From NCBI GenBank assembly GCA_021234535.1, contig CM037843.1:35713200-35777199 (forward strand): 64,000 bases of DNA. Direction: 5' to 3'. The notes under the pieces were generated by a model. It saw only the letters and a program-made list of their open reading frames with translations. It was not told the origin of the DNA and did no database searches. Made by a program: the position numbers and the translations under genes. Position 1 is the first letter of the stretch. Each line of letters opens with the position of its first letter. This document shows positions 46,540-58,944 of the stretch, piece after piece. This DNA is from Stichopus chloronotus. Its lineage: Eukaryota; Echinodermata; Holothuroidea; Aspidochirotida; Stichopodidae.

Positions 46540-48110
46540 TCTGTTACCACCCTTTGTGTAACAAGTTGCTCCAAAAGGTAACAACTTTTGCCTAAAATGT
46601 AACAATTATGAAACTTTCTCTAAACAATGTAACAACTTCCTGCCCAAAATGTAAGAACGTGAAGATTCTCATCTGATGTTACTGATCATGATATGTGGTG
46701 AGTATTATTTTTGACCAGGGGTTCATATGGCGTTTTCAAAGAAAATGAGGTCAAAGGTTATTTGAGTGCTCAGTTTCGGCGAGCCTTTTTTTGTGGGAGT
46801 GGTCAAAAAGCTCCTTCTCACGGTTGGGTACACCGATATGGGACATTCAGCAATTTTCATTCCAAAGGCCATCAACGATCATTTTGGCGGGAAACTATAA
46901 ATTTGAGGGTCAAACGGTCAAACGGCAAATATTTGCCAGAAACTGTCTTTATTTCTTTTTTATTTTCTGTAAATTTACAGATATTTTTAAAAGTGTAAAT
47001 GTGTTATGTTCCGAGTAAAAATATGAAATATCTCTTCCAATACTACATCACTAACACTACACTAAATTTGTTACCTCACATCGGTAAATGGCCACCTACT
47101 CCAGACCCAAGTTAGAAGACTTGAGGTTCTGGATTAGTTTAGAGCGGTAAATTCAGTAGTAATATTGTTCCCCGTTTTTGACATATTTGCAGTTTTAAAT
47201 TTAGCATTTGTGGGCGGCCCTAACTCAGTAACACAATATCCCAGGGCATGTCCCTGTTAGTCACCTTAAAGAACATTGCAAGAAGGAAAAGAAGACCAAA
47301 CAAAACACCGTTTTAAGCCGTTCCTGGCTTCAAGTTGGCCTCAGAATAGCATTTTTGAGCACTGTGTATGTGGTATCTAAAATATATCTTGGCATGTCAA
47401 CACGGGAGCTGCCGGTTTGGACTTTACGGGTCCAATTTTCCTAGTTAACCACCAACTTTTCGAGTCTGCCACTTTGTCTGCCGTCTTTGTTTTTTTTTCA
47501 TTATACATCATAGGAGAAGTTTCAAAACTGGAAGTTCGAGGGAAACAAGGCACGAGAATTCGACCCTTTAGACCGATCCTTCCTTGGCAGAGTTACCCTA
47601 GGTTACAAAATTTTGTCAGCCATTTTAGATTTGGAAGCACCCAGGTGGACGGGAACTAGACTTTCTAGATTTTTTTTACACCACTCTGAGTTCAACCGAG
47701 TAAGTTTTATCCCGAACTGACTTTGGCGGCTGTTTTTTCTTTTGCATAACAACACTGATGACACCCAAGAAAATATAGAAATTTCAGGTGTCACGTACCG
47801 TACATCATGAAACTGAATGATGCAACTCCCAGTGCAATCAGATATGACCTTGTTTCTTTAAGTTCTGTCACTTAAAAAGATATGGAGGCCATCTTTGATA
47901 TTTTCAATATGGTCTGATGTTAAACTTCACGTTGTTACATATTGGACCAAGTTTCATAAGCGTTACATTTTGGGCAAAAGTTGTTACATTTTGGACCAAG
48001 TTTCAGTGCTGAGACATTTTGGACAAGAGTTGTTAAATATTAGACCAGGTTTGTTACATTTTGGTCAGTTGTTACAAAATGGGTCGCAAAAGGAACTTGG
48101 CCACTACCCC
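46540..48110 (-). mobile_element. Foldback-like element, copy B
   Basis: The left end (46545-46680) carries TGTAACAA iterons and CCCAAAATGTAA(G/C)AACGTGAAGAT. The right end (47930-48105) carries the inverse, with at least five iterons such as TTGTTACATTTTGGACCAAG. The reverse complement of 47560-48000 aligns with copy A at 36070-36430, including CGTTGAACTCAGAGTGGT and the CACTGGGAGTTGC block. No long coding frame of any known family is visible. The boundaries are approximate. Confidence 0.55.
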
Positions 48111-48153
48111 CTCAGTCAAACCCATCAGTCAAACGCAAATGAACCTCTAGTCC

Positions 48154-48378
48154 ATGTTCAGTCACCCAGAGCCCTCTGTAATATCAAAAAGTTACAGTGC
48201 CCCTCCCTCTTGCGAAAGTTTTAACAAGAGCAAATCGATGGCGCTACGTCGAATTGCTGTACATGGCGATACGTCGGATACTGAAGTGGAAGAGCAATAT
48301 GCACTGTACTGTAGGTACTGGCGTTCAAGATCATCTGACAAGTTGACTTCTTAAGCGGAGGGACGAAAATTTGAGGTG
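48154..48378 (+). other. Possible first exon of an unknown gene
   Basis: An ATG at 48154 opens 66 codons (including SVISKSYSAPPSCESFNKSK and HGDTSDTEVEEQYALYCRYW) with a stop at 48352, followed by AG|GTGAGT at about 48378. The stretch is richer in CpG than its surroundings. It may be a leader exon with a small upstream frame. There is no family match. Confidence 0.2.
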
Positions 48379-49149
48379 AGTGGTACCACCAAGTCTGGTC
48401 TGAATGCATGTGCATTGTACAATGCTTCAGTACGATTATCCGGTGCTGTGATGAAAGACGGATAAAGCAGGTCGCTAGCTTTTGTGTAGCTCGAAGTAAA
48501 CCAACTAAAACGGGGTTGTGATTCGAAATATTGGTTTACAGAGGTAAGAAATCTCGATCAAATGTTTCCTAGTGATGAACTTTTCTGGCGTAATAACACT
48601 CACAAGTAGTTAGCCTAAGTAACGAGTTTCGGTTGTTTAACGTTACAGTTACACGTACAGTGGGTCAAGTAGTCAACATTACACTACAGTAAGGAAAGTC
48701 TAACTTTTAAGCGTTAACTTACGTAGTTACGAACTGGTAACCAACTTGCTTGCGGTTGCAAGACTAAGAGAGTCAGTTAGGGTTAGCAGTACTAACAGGG
48801 ACTACCTGGGCTAGTGAGATCCATAGAAATGCCAAACTTTCACTAAGTTTTTGTTGAAATAGTTAGGCCTATCAATGTAATGCAGGTTCATCCAATTGCA
48901 GTGTCGATTAGCCTTAAGAATCTTAAGAATTAAGACCAGGGGGCCTAAAGGTACACTGTAGGTTACTTCAATTAGGCCTACTGTAAACAGCCTGAGCGTG
49001 AAAGCCGAGACAGGCTAGCTTGCAAGTTGCAGTTTGACCAAGGTGTTGGTCAAGAACATTTGGTGGTACAACTGCAGAATACAACATCTCTCTTAAACAT
49101 ACCAGGAGACTGTGGAGGCGCAGTTGCAGTCTAGCAATTCTAGACATGC

Positions 49150-49370
49150 AACTCCATTGATGACCATTGTGACCACCGTACGATTGTGCCTCCACACTAG
49201 ACTGGAGGCTCAGTGGACTTGGTAAATTTTCACAAAAAATAGACACAGGATGCCCCCTTAGGCCTAGTTGTTCTCAAAATGATTGCACCTCCATGGGTTG
49301 TGACTATGACTGCGCCTCTACCCCAGACTAGAAGCTCAGTGGGCTTTTTCAGGGAAATAGACACAGGACC
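49150..49370. repeat. Two-copy repeat, period about 126 bases
   Basis: ACTAGACTGGAGGCTCAGTGG (about 49195) recurs as GACTAGAAGCTCAGTGG (about 49326), each followed by ATAGACACAGGA. Confidence 0.6.
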
Positions 49371-49704
49371 CATGCTCAGTCAGCCACTTCAACTGTGACT
49401 CTTTGATTTTTTTTAAGGTGAATTTAAGTGGGGTGTTGTATTCTGTAGTTACTCCCATTGGGCTAGAGAATGTGTACTCAGAGACTGATAATATTCAAGA
49501 GATGAGAAATGTAAAATCATGTGGTTTGCATGTTTTCTGTGGAAACAAAGTGTAGTACTTGCTCACTGTATGGTATAATATCAGTGGAGTAACTGCAGAA
49601 TACCACGGTCAGTTTTTAAAGAACACTCACAAAAAATCATGGAGTCACAGTTGAATGATCTGGTATGTTTTGGGGCATATTATAATGGTACCATTTTAAG
49701 TATG

Positions 49705-50250
49705 ATAGAGATTATGATGTCATGTTATAGTAAATGAATAGAACTTGGATCATTTTAGCTTAATTAGGAAGACTGTATCCAAAGCAGAGACACAGTCATG
49801 ATGCCACAGTGAGGAAAGACACGTAATTTTGATGTCATGTTTGATGTCAAGTGAATAGAACTTTGATCATTTTAGCTTGTGTAGGAACACAGTGTCCAAA
49901 GTGGAGTCTTGGTTGCAGTGCCACAAAAAGGGATAAAGACATGATTATGATGTCATGTTAAGTAAATGAATAGAACTTTGATCATTTTAGATTGAAGAGA
50001 AAGACTTGTGTCCCGAGCAGAGGCACAGTTTGTGGTGCCATCATGAGGAAAGTGATATCATGTAACAGCAAATCTAAATGAATGGAACTTTGATCATTTA
50101 ACTTGAAGATGAAGACCCACGTAGAGGCACAGCCTCAGTGACAGGATGAGGAAAGTCATTTGATTTTGACCTACAGTAAGTGGAGTCATTGTTGTGGTGC
50201 CAGGTTTAGGAAAGACATGTGATTTTGATGTCATGGTAAATGAATGCAAT
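49705..50250. repeat. Tandem array, unit about 112-117 bases, about 4.5 copies
   Basis: The anchor GATCATTT occurs at about 49748, 49865, 49980 and 50092. Each copy also has a GATGTCATGT block, GAATAGAACTT and a GAGGAAAG block. Confidence 0.85.
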
Positions 50251-53149
50251 GAAGCCCTTTACTCAAGGAGTTCTTGAGAATGATGCAACAATGTCACTCT
50301 GTATGATGTATTTGTGCATTTGGTGTGTAGCCTATGTCACTTTGATGACATTTTGAGGAGTATTAGTCTCATTAGTGTGTCTATTGTTCATATGTTGATT
50401 GACCACGACCATGTCTCCAGTTCCACGGTGAAAATTAAAGGTTTGGGCTGTTGTATTCTGCAGTTGTACTGTATCAGCAACCCAGTGCCTCTTAGGGTTG
50501 GGCAGTATTCTGCTACTCAAATTGATAACAGTACCTCCTGATACTACCTCATTTTATTGGAACTGGTCCTGCTTCATAAAAGGTAACAGTTAGTATCTTT
50601 GAAATTTCATGTTCTCACATATCAACCTCATAATGGACTTAAAAAATATGATGCTGCTGACAAGTAGTAAAAATTCTAAAAGACATCATTGTTTTGGTAC
50701 AGCCTAACATAATGTCAGCACCAAACTTGTAATCTCAGGGTATTTTGTAAATGAAAATGACTCGTAAACAATTTTGGCCAACAGGAACATGTGCTTCAGG
50801 CTTACAAAATCCCAAAAGTTCTGTTTCCGGTTTTACATTATTCAGAAAGATCACTAGTATCCTTCCAATGAATATATTTTGGTGCGAACTGTTTTACTGC
50901 CAGCCTAGAGTTAATTGTGTCTGATGGACAATTTTCTCAGAAATTAGATATCATCACATCTTTTAAATGCTGTAACCTACCATACTAGCATTGGCAAAGA
51001 TCTCCCAGCAGAAGCATAAGGCATGTATCTACTGTCATACTGTACACAGCACATGCATCTGCATCAGGTGAAGTAAAAAAAGAAAAAAAAACATGATTTT
51101 TTTCCTGTTGAGATGTTGGTTTTAACATGTAGACTTCTGCAGCTGCAGTGGAGAATGGTCAGTTCACTTGTAGTAATGTACAGTACCATGTACTTTCATG
51201 TCCGTGCATACACTTATCTATACATTTTGGTTTTACAGTATAAGTTACCCAAAGATGGCGTTGGTGTGCGACTTATGATGTTGAAGAGTGCAAAAGGTGA
51301 TTTCCAACTTTGGCTGGAAGTCAGTGAATTCCTCATTGTTTTTGATATTGTGGTAATTTTGTGTTTTGATGTTTGGCCATGTACCCGCTAACTTTGAGTT
51401 TTAAAGGGAAATTAGGCGTTTGTTTTACAGAAAACAGATATATTTTTGAAAACAATGTTTGTGTATATGGAATGATAGATTATTCATGATAAGGACAGTA
51501 GTCTTCAAGAAACAAGTTTCTCATGTAGTTAGAAATTCGGTAATTTGTTGCTCAATAATAACTTTTTCACCCAAACTTTTCAAAATTCAAATGATGCATC
51601 TTCCATTACTCATCACACGCATAGCGTGTTGAATAGACAAAGCTTTTGATGAGAATGAACGGTTGCACAATAATCAAAGCTAAGGTATTTTCTTTGCATG
51701 CCATGTTATTCTAAACGCCACATTACCCTTTAACATGATTGGTCTGCACTGTATATACCTACAGTAATAAGTTTGCTGACAAAAGAAATTATCAATTGAT
51801 GTGATTGTGACCATGCAAAATGTAGATAGACTCTATGGGAGTTAGTATGTACTGCCATGCAAAACAATGGATTTCTAAAGATAACAAGAATTACAAGATG
51901 CATTTGTTCTTACCATGTTGTTGAAAGTACTGAGATACGATGGACAATCTCTGATACTGTATGTACAAACGTTGTGGAACTACTGTACTCTACAGTCAGT
52001 TCAATGCTGTATGCAACTGCACAGCTGTCTATCCTTTTATCCCATGGAGATTGTTGGAGCTGCATCTGCATTGACACTAAATTCAGTGCAGTAGAAAAGG
52101 AAAATAATGGATATTGAGCAAATACTGTTGCAGACCACACAAGACTATGAAGCATGTACATTTTCCAAAGATGAATAAAGAACAGTACAGTCTATGTAGT
52201 ACAGGTAACTTTTAAAAACTATGTTACAGGAGTCATTTGTTAAGGGCTGACAAATAACTTTGTTATCGTGGAGTACTGTGTACATAAAGGATTAAATGGC
52301 TGCACTTTGCTGAATTTATTCATTGTAACTGAGGAGTTACTTTGCAGAAATAGCAAAATGTCTTTAAGATGTTCATTATTATGAAGAACTTCATCAAATA
52401 CTTACGGCATAATATTTTGCAAAGTGTTTAGCCTGAAGTGGAGTACTTTTGTTACTACCACTTAACCAGTTAATAACACCATTATTAGCTGGTTATTTTG
52501 AATTGATGTGGTGTCAGTGTTTTTGAAAATTTACTCAGTCTAAAACAACAGTCAGAAATTCAGCTTGACAGAGTGCTTTGTATTTAGTCTTGATTTCCAG
52601 TATTCCAAGGCTTAAAGAAGGTCAAAGACATCTATTAAATGACATTGAACGTACAAGAAAAATTATTGTGTATGTACAGTATCCCCACGAGGAATCCACC
52701 TGTTTATATGCAGAGGGTATGTTACTACAGTTATGGTACAGTAGGTACTGTATTTTAAACAAGGGCAATCCTATTGGTACTGTAGTATTTTAATAGTACA
52801 GTACAGACTGTTGTCTGACACTGACACTCCTGACACAAAGAGATACCCAATACAGTATGAAACATATTTGAAATTTTTCTAGTAAACAATTTACTGTACT
52901 GTGTTGGACCAAATTAAATCCATAAAATTTTCCTTTAATTACTTAATCGACCTTTAGCTCAATGGATCACTGTAGAACTGACGACGTTGTGATATTACCT
53001 GTAAGTGCTTTTGAATTTGAAATTTCATGGATCAGGAAGCTAATATGGGCTCACCAAGGACCCTTAAACCATGCTCACTTCACAAACACCAGTCGAAATT
53101 CTCTAGATAGGTGCCCAGATGGTAACGAGGCAGGGGTGAATACTGAAAT

Positions 53150-53437
53150 TTTACAATGACAATGCAAATCCAGAAATACTCCAGGGACAGCCATTAATGT
53201 CCCTATGCAACAGACAAGTGTGTATCTCCCAATCTTTATCAACCCTCCAAAGAGCTGTGAGCGATGAACTTGCCGATCTCAGCAGCCAATCAGTTTTACA
53301 GAAAAACCTGAAGCAGACTAGACCTAAATCAGACAGTAGGAACCTAAATAACCCCCTCAGCACCACTGCCAACAGCTTTACTGAAAAAACCCAATTTTTG
53401 ATTCCCCTGAAAATTTCCAAGTGGTTTGTCCTGATTT
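53150..53437 (+). other. Unrecognised coding-like segment
   Basis: The frame from about 53141 to the stop at 53437 reads through NPEILQGQPLMSLCNRQVC, STLQRAVSDELADLSSQSVL and NLKQTRPKSDSRNLN. Composition is that of a polar, partly helical protein. It may be an exon of an unassigned gene or a remnant. Confidence 0.25.
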
Positions 53438-53826
53438 GATCCAGACACTCTTACAACCAAGGCATCCCTCCACCCTTTTAGGTAGACACTCTCTTGTGGG
53501 ATGTCCTTGTGAGTACAGTATAGTGGAGTTTACATACTGCAGTTACAGCACTGTATGTGTAATGGAAGAGAAATTGTAAAACATGTTTTTGTCAGAGGTT
53601 GGTAGAGCACTGGGCGATGAGATCATAGCGCATCTTCCCGTCTAACACTGTGGAAGTAGATTCCAACTGTAGGAACAGTGGAGTGTCCCTTCTTTAACAT
53701 ACTGAGGTGACGTAATTCAGTCATTATAACATGGGTATGAATGGATGTAGGAATGTGTGTAGGCAGATGATTGTGAAGATAGTGACAACAAAGTCACTGT
53801 CTATGGGTGGCCATTTTTGGGTGGGC

Positions 53827-53834
53827 CTGGTAAT
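53827..53834. repeat. Target site duplication, left
   Basis: CTGGTAAT immediately before the left terminus of the hAT-like element. Confidence 0.85.
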
Positions 53835-55241
53835 TAGGGGTGTACCGGATATCCGGTCCAGCCGGACTATCTGGCCGGATAATCAAAAATTATCCGGTTC
53901 CGGCCGGACATTTTTAAAAATCCGGCTGGAACCGGATTTTTGTGAATCATTAGTAGAAGGCTCTACAAGCACATTTAAATAATATCATGCATGATGAAAG
54001 TAGGTTATTCAAACCAGTGTTGTCACCTACTGTAGTTGGTGGGAGGAGGATACAAGGAATTCTCTCTCAAAGTCTCAAACCGAGTCCCTCTCAGGGAAGG
54101 GAGGACATCCCATTCATAAAAAGTTGTATTTTACTGTGATTAGAATGCTATCTGTGAACTGGATCAATATTTCATTGAGGGGGCTTCCCACAAAGTTTAA
54201 AATCCTAGCACCAACTCTGGCTAAAACTAAAAATACAAACATTTCAGTAATTCTTTTGCTTACAAATAATAAAAAAAAAAAATTGTACAGTATGAAAGAT
54301 ATCTTTTGCATTTGGTCCCACTGGGTGTGGCAAACTCAGCAGAAAGTTTAAATTCAGTTGTGAAAGATGTGACTTTATAGATGTGTTTAGTATATCAAAC
54401 TAAAGAGTTTATTAAACAAGTAACACCAAGACTCCAATGAAAAACATGGTCTTGCACAGCTTAACTCAGAAATATGATATTATAAGATGACTGAAGCTAA
54501 ATTAAATCAAATATGAGGATTTCTCTGAAGAACAGGCCACATAACAACAGTTAACATCAGTATAAATCAGTAGTCAGCGGATCTTTTCTCAGTGGAATGC
54601 CAATCCTGACTTTCTCACATATATTCATCCTTCAACAGAGGTCAAATTGCAAGATCTGACTTCCAAATAAGCAATACTGATACATATCATCCCTTTTTAA
54701 GGCAAAGTAAGAATAATATGTTTCTCATTGCACCCAACCTTTTTTGAGTGTCTCATTTATAATCACTTAATTACTTTAGTAGAACTATCAAGTGCCATAA
54801 AAAATGTTTAGTTCAATTAGCCATAGGGTATAGCTATACCTGTAGGCTAGACTAGTAATACCCTGTAAAATTATTGCAGTCCCCCATCGTATACTGTGTG
54901 TGCCCCCACCCCCTCCAACTCATGAAGCCATAAAGAAGAGGTCCTGTACCATTCCAGTATTTGTAGAGGAGGTATGCGTATTGATCATTAAAACTTACTA
55001 TTAACACATGTATTGCAATTGCTTACAAAGTAAAGCCTAATGGGTGATAGAAGCCTGACCCCCTTTGCCATTATGTACCATTGGTAGGCCTACTTCTATT
55101 TTATTTTGACCCTGATTTCAGTTACAAGATTCCTAATGAAACAATCTGGTCTGGCCGGATAAAATCAGGCCGGATAGTTCGTACTGTCTGGTAAAATCCG
55201 GTCCAGCCGGATCTTAAAATTCCAGATCAGGTACATCCCTA
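53835..55241. mobile_element. Non-autonomous hAT-like DNA transposon with intact target duplication
   Basis: The termini are TAGGGGTGTACC (53835-53846) and, inverted, TAGGGATGTACC (55230-55241), an 11/12 match. They are flanked by a perfect 8-base direct repeat CTGGTAAT (53827-53834 and 55242-55249), the duplication size of hAT elements. Subterminal regions of about 100 bases at each end are crowded with CCGG-containing motifs (GGTCCAGCCGGA left; the same block inverted right). The 1.4-kb interior has no transposase frame. Confidence 0.85.
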
Positions 55242-55249
55242 CTGGTAAT
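55242..55249. repeat. Target site duplication, right
   Basis: CTGGTAAT immediately after the right terminus, identical to the left copy. Confidence 0.85.
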
Positions 55250-57584
55250 ACCCCGGTAACTTCCATTCCTAATAAAATGTAAAAGGTTGCCCATCATAGG
55301 AGTCAGTAAAGTGTATTTTCTATGCATTTGAAAGTAAAGGAATTAAGTTTCCTCATTATAAATTGTAGACCTGCAACCATTCCAACAGGTGTTGTGACTT
55401 CATGTGGTGTCTGCAAGGTGTAAACTCTCTCTTCTCCAAAGTAAAAAACTTCTCAGCCAGCTGCTGCTGTTTCAGGATAAGGTTTGTTTCAGATACTGTA
55501 AGCTTACAGTATTTCAGCCGATAAAGATATGCTTTGAATGTTAATGATTACTAATGAGTAGTTAAGAGCTGATAATATATAGTATGCCGGATATTTTTAT
55601 GCTCTTTTCTAGAGAGGAAAAAGTGCATTCAGTTGGTTGGGTCATTGATGGGTTGGTTTCATATGTTTGGATAGTTGGTGTCTGATAGTTGGGTTGTATC
55701 AGGTGCTTGGTTGGTCCTTGGTGGTCACTTCATATCAGATAATTGATCAGTGCCACTTTCTTGGTTTCAGAGCCTGGGTTTGCAGATTGTTAGTTTTCAG
55801 ATAATTGGTAGGTTTCAGATTATCATATGGTGGTTGATTTGTTAATTCATTTTAGATGGTTTGTAAGTTGCAAAAATTATTTTGCATTAAATCACCAACG
55901 TATTGTCTGGCTGTATCAGTGGCAATGGTGTGTAACTAAATTACTTTAGTTGTAATTTAACAGTTGTAATTGCTACTCACATGCCATAGCAATATCAGTT
56001 CACTCACAGTATCGAAGGAAAAAGTATAAACATGTTGCAAGGGAAGTAAAAGACTGCATACCTTGAACCCAACTGTATGGTACAGTACAGGTACATGTGT
56101 GCTTCCATTGTATACTTCTGACACTGTGCATTAGCTGCTGGGAACAACCAAATTTCTGAAAACATACATGTATACATGTGTACATGGTATTTGTGTGTTG
56201 TGAAGGCACATACTGTAGTAGATTGGACAGGATCATGATCTACAGGTACAGTTTTATCACAAATGTTTGTTGTCCAAGGCTGCTCTGCCAGCATTGTTTA
56301 ACTTGAATGTCATAACACTCATAAATTATCTACATGTAAGTTTGTATTCTGCTCTGCCTCTTTACTAGTTAATGCTATTGTTTTGCATCGTACAGAGATT
56401 GCAATGTACTGTAACTGTCTAAACTTTTCCCCATGATGAACTGTACAGTTGATTTTACATGTCATCCTGGTAACACCTCAGGTCACTGAGAATACCCTAC
56501 CCTTCCACCCTTACAATAACGCAAAAAAGGAACCAAGGAAATCAGAGTGTGTTTTAATCTGATAATCTGCTCCAAACACAGGGAAACAATAGTCCTGCAA
56601 ATAAGCAGGGAATGGTCAATTCAATGGGAGTCAGAGCCATTCACTCTGCCATCCCATTGTGCTGCCTATTGTACTGCAAAGTCAGCAGCTCACCACATTA
56701 CCGTTATGTCAAGTCTCATCAACAATGACAGAACATCTCACATCCCCTTCAGTTGAGCACAAAGTAAAAGGCAACCTAAATATTTTCTTCTTCAAAACTG
56801 ACCTTTTAGCAAAATTCTCGCATATACTAGTTTAATCATAAGTGGCTTCTTTTACTTTCGTGTGTACAGTGCGTGGCAGATCTTCCTGAAAAGTACGACT
56901 ACTGTAACAGTGATGTCACAGATTTCTATTGATTGCAACAACACACTGCACCTTCATTTACACGGCACCAGTGTATGTACCAGCCCTACATATGTAGTGT
57001 ACTATCGCTGGGTGATGCGATGAAACTTTTTAAGAACTGGAAAGCTTGCTCATAGCTGCGCCAAATTGCAAGGGTTTGGAGACAAAATATCTGTTGCTCT
57101 CATAGTGCATGATCAGCTCTTATGGACTCCAAATCACACTGATTTCCATTACCTTGCATTACCGGAAACGGCTTCCAGTAGTAGGGTAGGCCTAATGTTA
57201 GGCTACGTGTAGTTGGAATTTTGTTGGGTTAAGGTTTTATTGCAGTAGGTTAATCTTGTCTTCTTGTCTGTTTAAGAGGACTCTGAAAAAATTTACATCC
57301 TACAGTATGTAGAACCAGAAAGTCAAATGACTTTGTGATTCCTTGCCAATACCTCATTATTCCGTACACACTTTAAACAAAATCAACCATATTATTTATG
57401 GGTTTGGCATGAACTTCATGTATTCCGCGTGAAGTTCACATTTAGGAGGTGTAACACTTCCAACGTATCACATGTAGGGTTTTTGAATCCAGGACAGATC
57501 TTTGGAATGATAGAACTTATGATATTCATTAATGTCAACCCATACAGTATAGTATGCTAAATACCATAAGTCCTTTTACACTTA
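55250..57584. other. Gap, nothing firmly recognised
   Basis: One exon-like piece at 55370-55420 (TTGTAG acceptor, AAG|GTGTAA donor) and a weak LINE-tail resemblance at 56560-56830. Neither is strong enough to call. Confidence 0.45.
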
Positions 57585-57888
57585 CCTCATATAACCTGTA
57601 ACCTCCATGAAAAACAGTAGGAATCATTTACTCACAGTGGACAGCCAACACAGCAACTTTGAAGTTTAAGCACCTTCCCGTCCTTCAGATAACATGTGTA
57701 GGAGGTTTTCAAACTATGTCCTCTGTTGAACTCAAATACTGTAATCTTTGACCTCCATAACAAATGACAGACGATCATCTACTAATCAAGTGTTACCAGT
57801 GATAAGATGTTGAAGGTCCAGCAACATTCAGTTGCTGAGATATCTTCCCTTAACAGGTTTTCATACTTTAAGCTGTGGTGACATCAAG

Positions 57889-57901
57889 TGACCTTTGACC
57901 T
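57889..57901 (-). promoter_or_regulatory. DR1 nuclear-receptor-type site in tandem repeat
   Basis: TGACCTTTGACCT is, on the - strand, AGGTCA-A-AGGTCA, the perfect direct repeat with one-base spacer bound by RXR heterodimers and HNF4-type receptors. The match is exact; whether it is used is unknown. Confidence 0.4.
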
Positions 57902-58048
57902 CTATGAAAAACAATCTCAATTGACTAACAACACAACAACTACTCTCAATGGACTACCAACACAACAACTTTGAAGTTCAAACACCCTTCCCTTCTTGGA
58001 ATACTGTGTTTACAAGGTTTTCAAATTATGTCCTCTATTGACCTCACA

Positions 58049-58061
58049 TGACCTTTGACCT
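58049..58061 (-). promoter_or_regulatory. DR1 nuclear-receptor-type site, second copy
   Basis: The same perfect 13-base DR1 motif in the next half-unit of the array. Further degenerate versions lie near 57746 and 58196. Confidence 0.4.
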
Positions 58062-58650
58062 CAATAAAAAATGACACACATCATCAACGTATCAAGTGCT
58101 ACCAATGATAATAGTTTCATGTTTCAGTAACATTCGGTTGCTGAAGTATCTCCCTGGATAGGTTTTCATAGATTCAGCTCTAGTGACCTCAAGTGAACTT
58201 TTACCTACCTGAAAATAATTGGGACTGTCTACTCTCTATGGACTACCTAGAAACCAACTTTGAAGTTCAAGCAATTTTCTCTTTTTGAGATATTGTGTTT
58301 CTTCAAAATCATAAATGTACACGTTCCTTAAATTGGTTACTGTCTTATGGTTGATAAACAGGCATTTTGCATAATGATGGCAAACTCACGCATACTGTAC
58401 AGACTAGGCCTAACGTAAGGAAAATTTTTAGCCCCAGGTATTCATCTAAGTATAAAGTGGCTCAATCAGTTGCTCCTTCAGGTCTGTAACATTGATGTCA
58501 CAGGTTGAACCCCAGTCGGGAATGTATTTTTTTTCCTCGTATAACATGCTGCACTTATGTCTAGAATTGGCAAACATTGTAGTCCTACTGTACCCAATGT
58601 TAAGTAGTTTCATGTGTTACATTAATGAACTTCACTTCAATGTTTATAAA

Positions 58651-58944
58651 AATGTTTTGTATAGCCGCCGCCCAGTAGTCTTGATAATGGAGCAACAACA
58701 AGACAAAGATAGACTAGTTTTCTGCACCCACCTTTCGTCCTATTCAGAACACTTTCCTTTGTTTTTGATGACCTAGAGGCAGATTGCGACTATGAAAAAA
58801 AATGTTTTGTATAACCGCCGCCCAGTAGTCTTGATAATGGAACAACAAAAAGACAAGTATAAACTAGTTTTCTGCACCCACCTTTCATCCTATTCAGAAC
58901 ACTTTCCTTTGTTTTTGATGACCTAGAGGCAGATTGCGACTATG
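58651..58944. repeat. Recent tandem duplication, unit 150 bases
   Basis: AATGTTTTGTAT(A)GCCGCCGCC starts at 58651 and, with one change, at 58801. The two copies are almost identical to about 58794 and 58944, ending GATTGCGACTATGA. Confidence 0.95.

Larger units (their letters stand above)
48111..53834. other. Gap with tandem repeats and exon-like segments
   Basis: It contains a frame of 66 codons at 48154-48354 before a good donor, a two-copy 126-base repeat (49150-49370), a roughly 115-base tandem array (49705-50250) and short exon-like pieces on + (51239-51295, 52607-52680, 52960-53000, 53150-53437). None can be assigned. Confidence 0.5.
57585..58310. repeat. Tandem array, unit about 290-311 bases made of two related halves
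   Basis: The anchor ACTTTGAAG occurs at 57657, 57968 and 58257. Half-unit similarity, about 157 bases apart, is seen in AGGTTTTCA...TGACCTTTGACCTC at about 57855 and 58013. The copies are moderately diverged. The array carries two perfect TGACCTTTGACCT motifs. Confidence 0.8.

Noticed and set aside
56547..56830. LINE C-terminal tail on the plus strand
   Set aside because: Only a loose resemblance to the final basic segment; no hallmark motif such as LHWLP or YADD.
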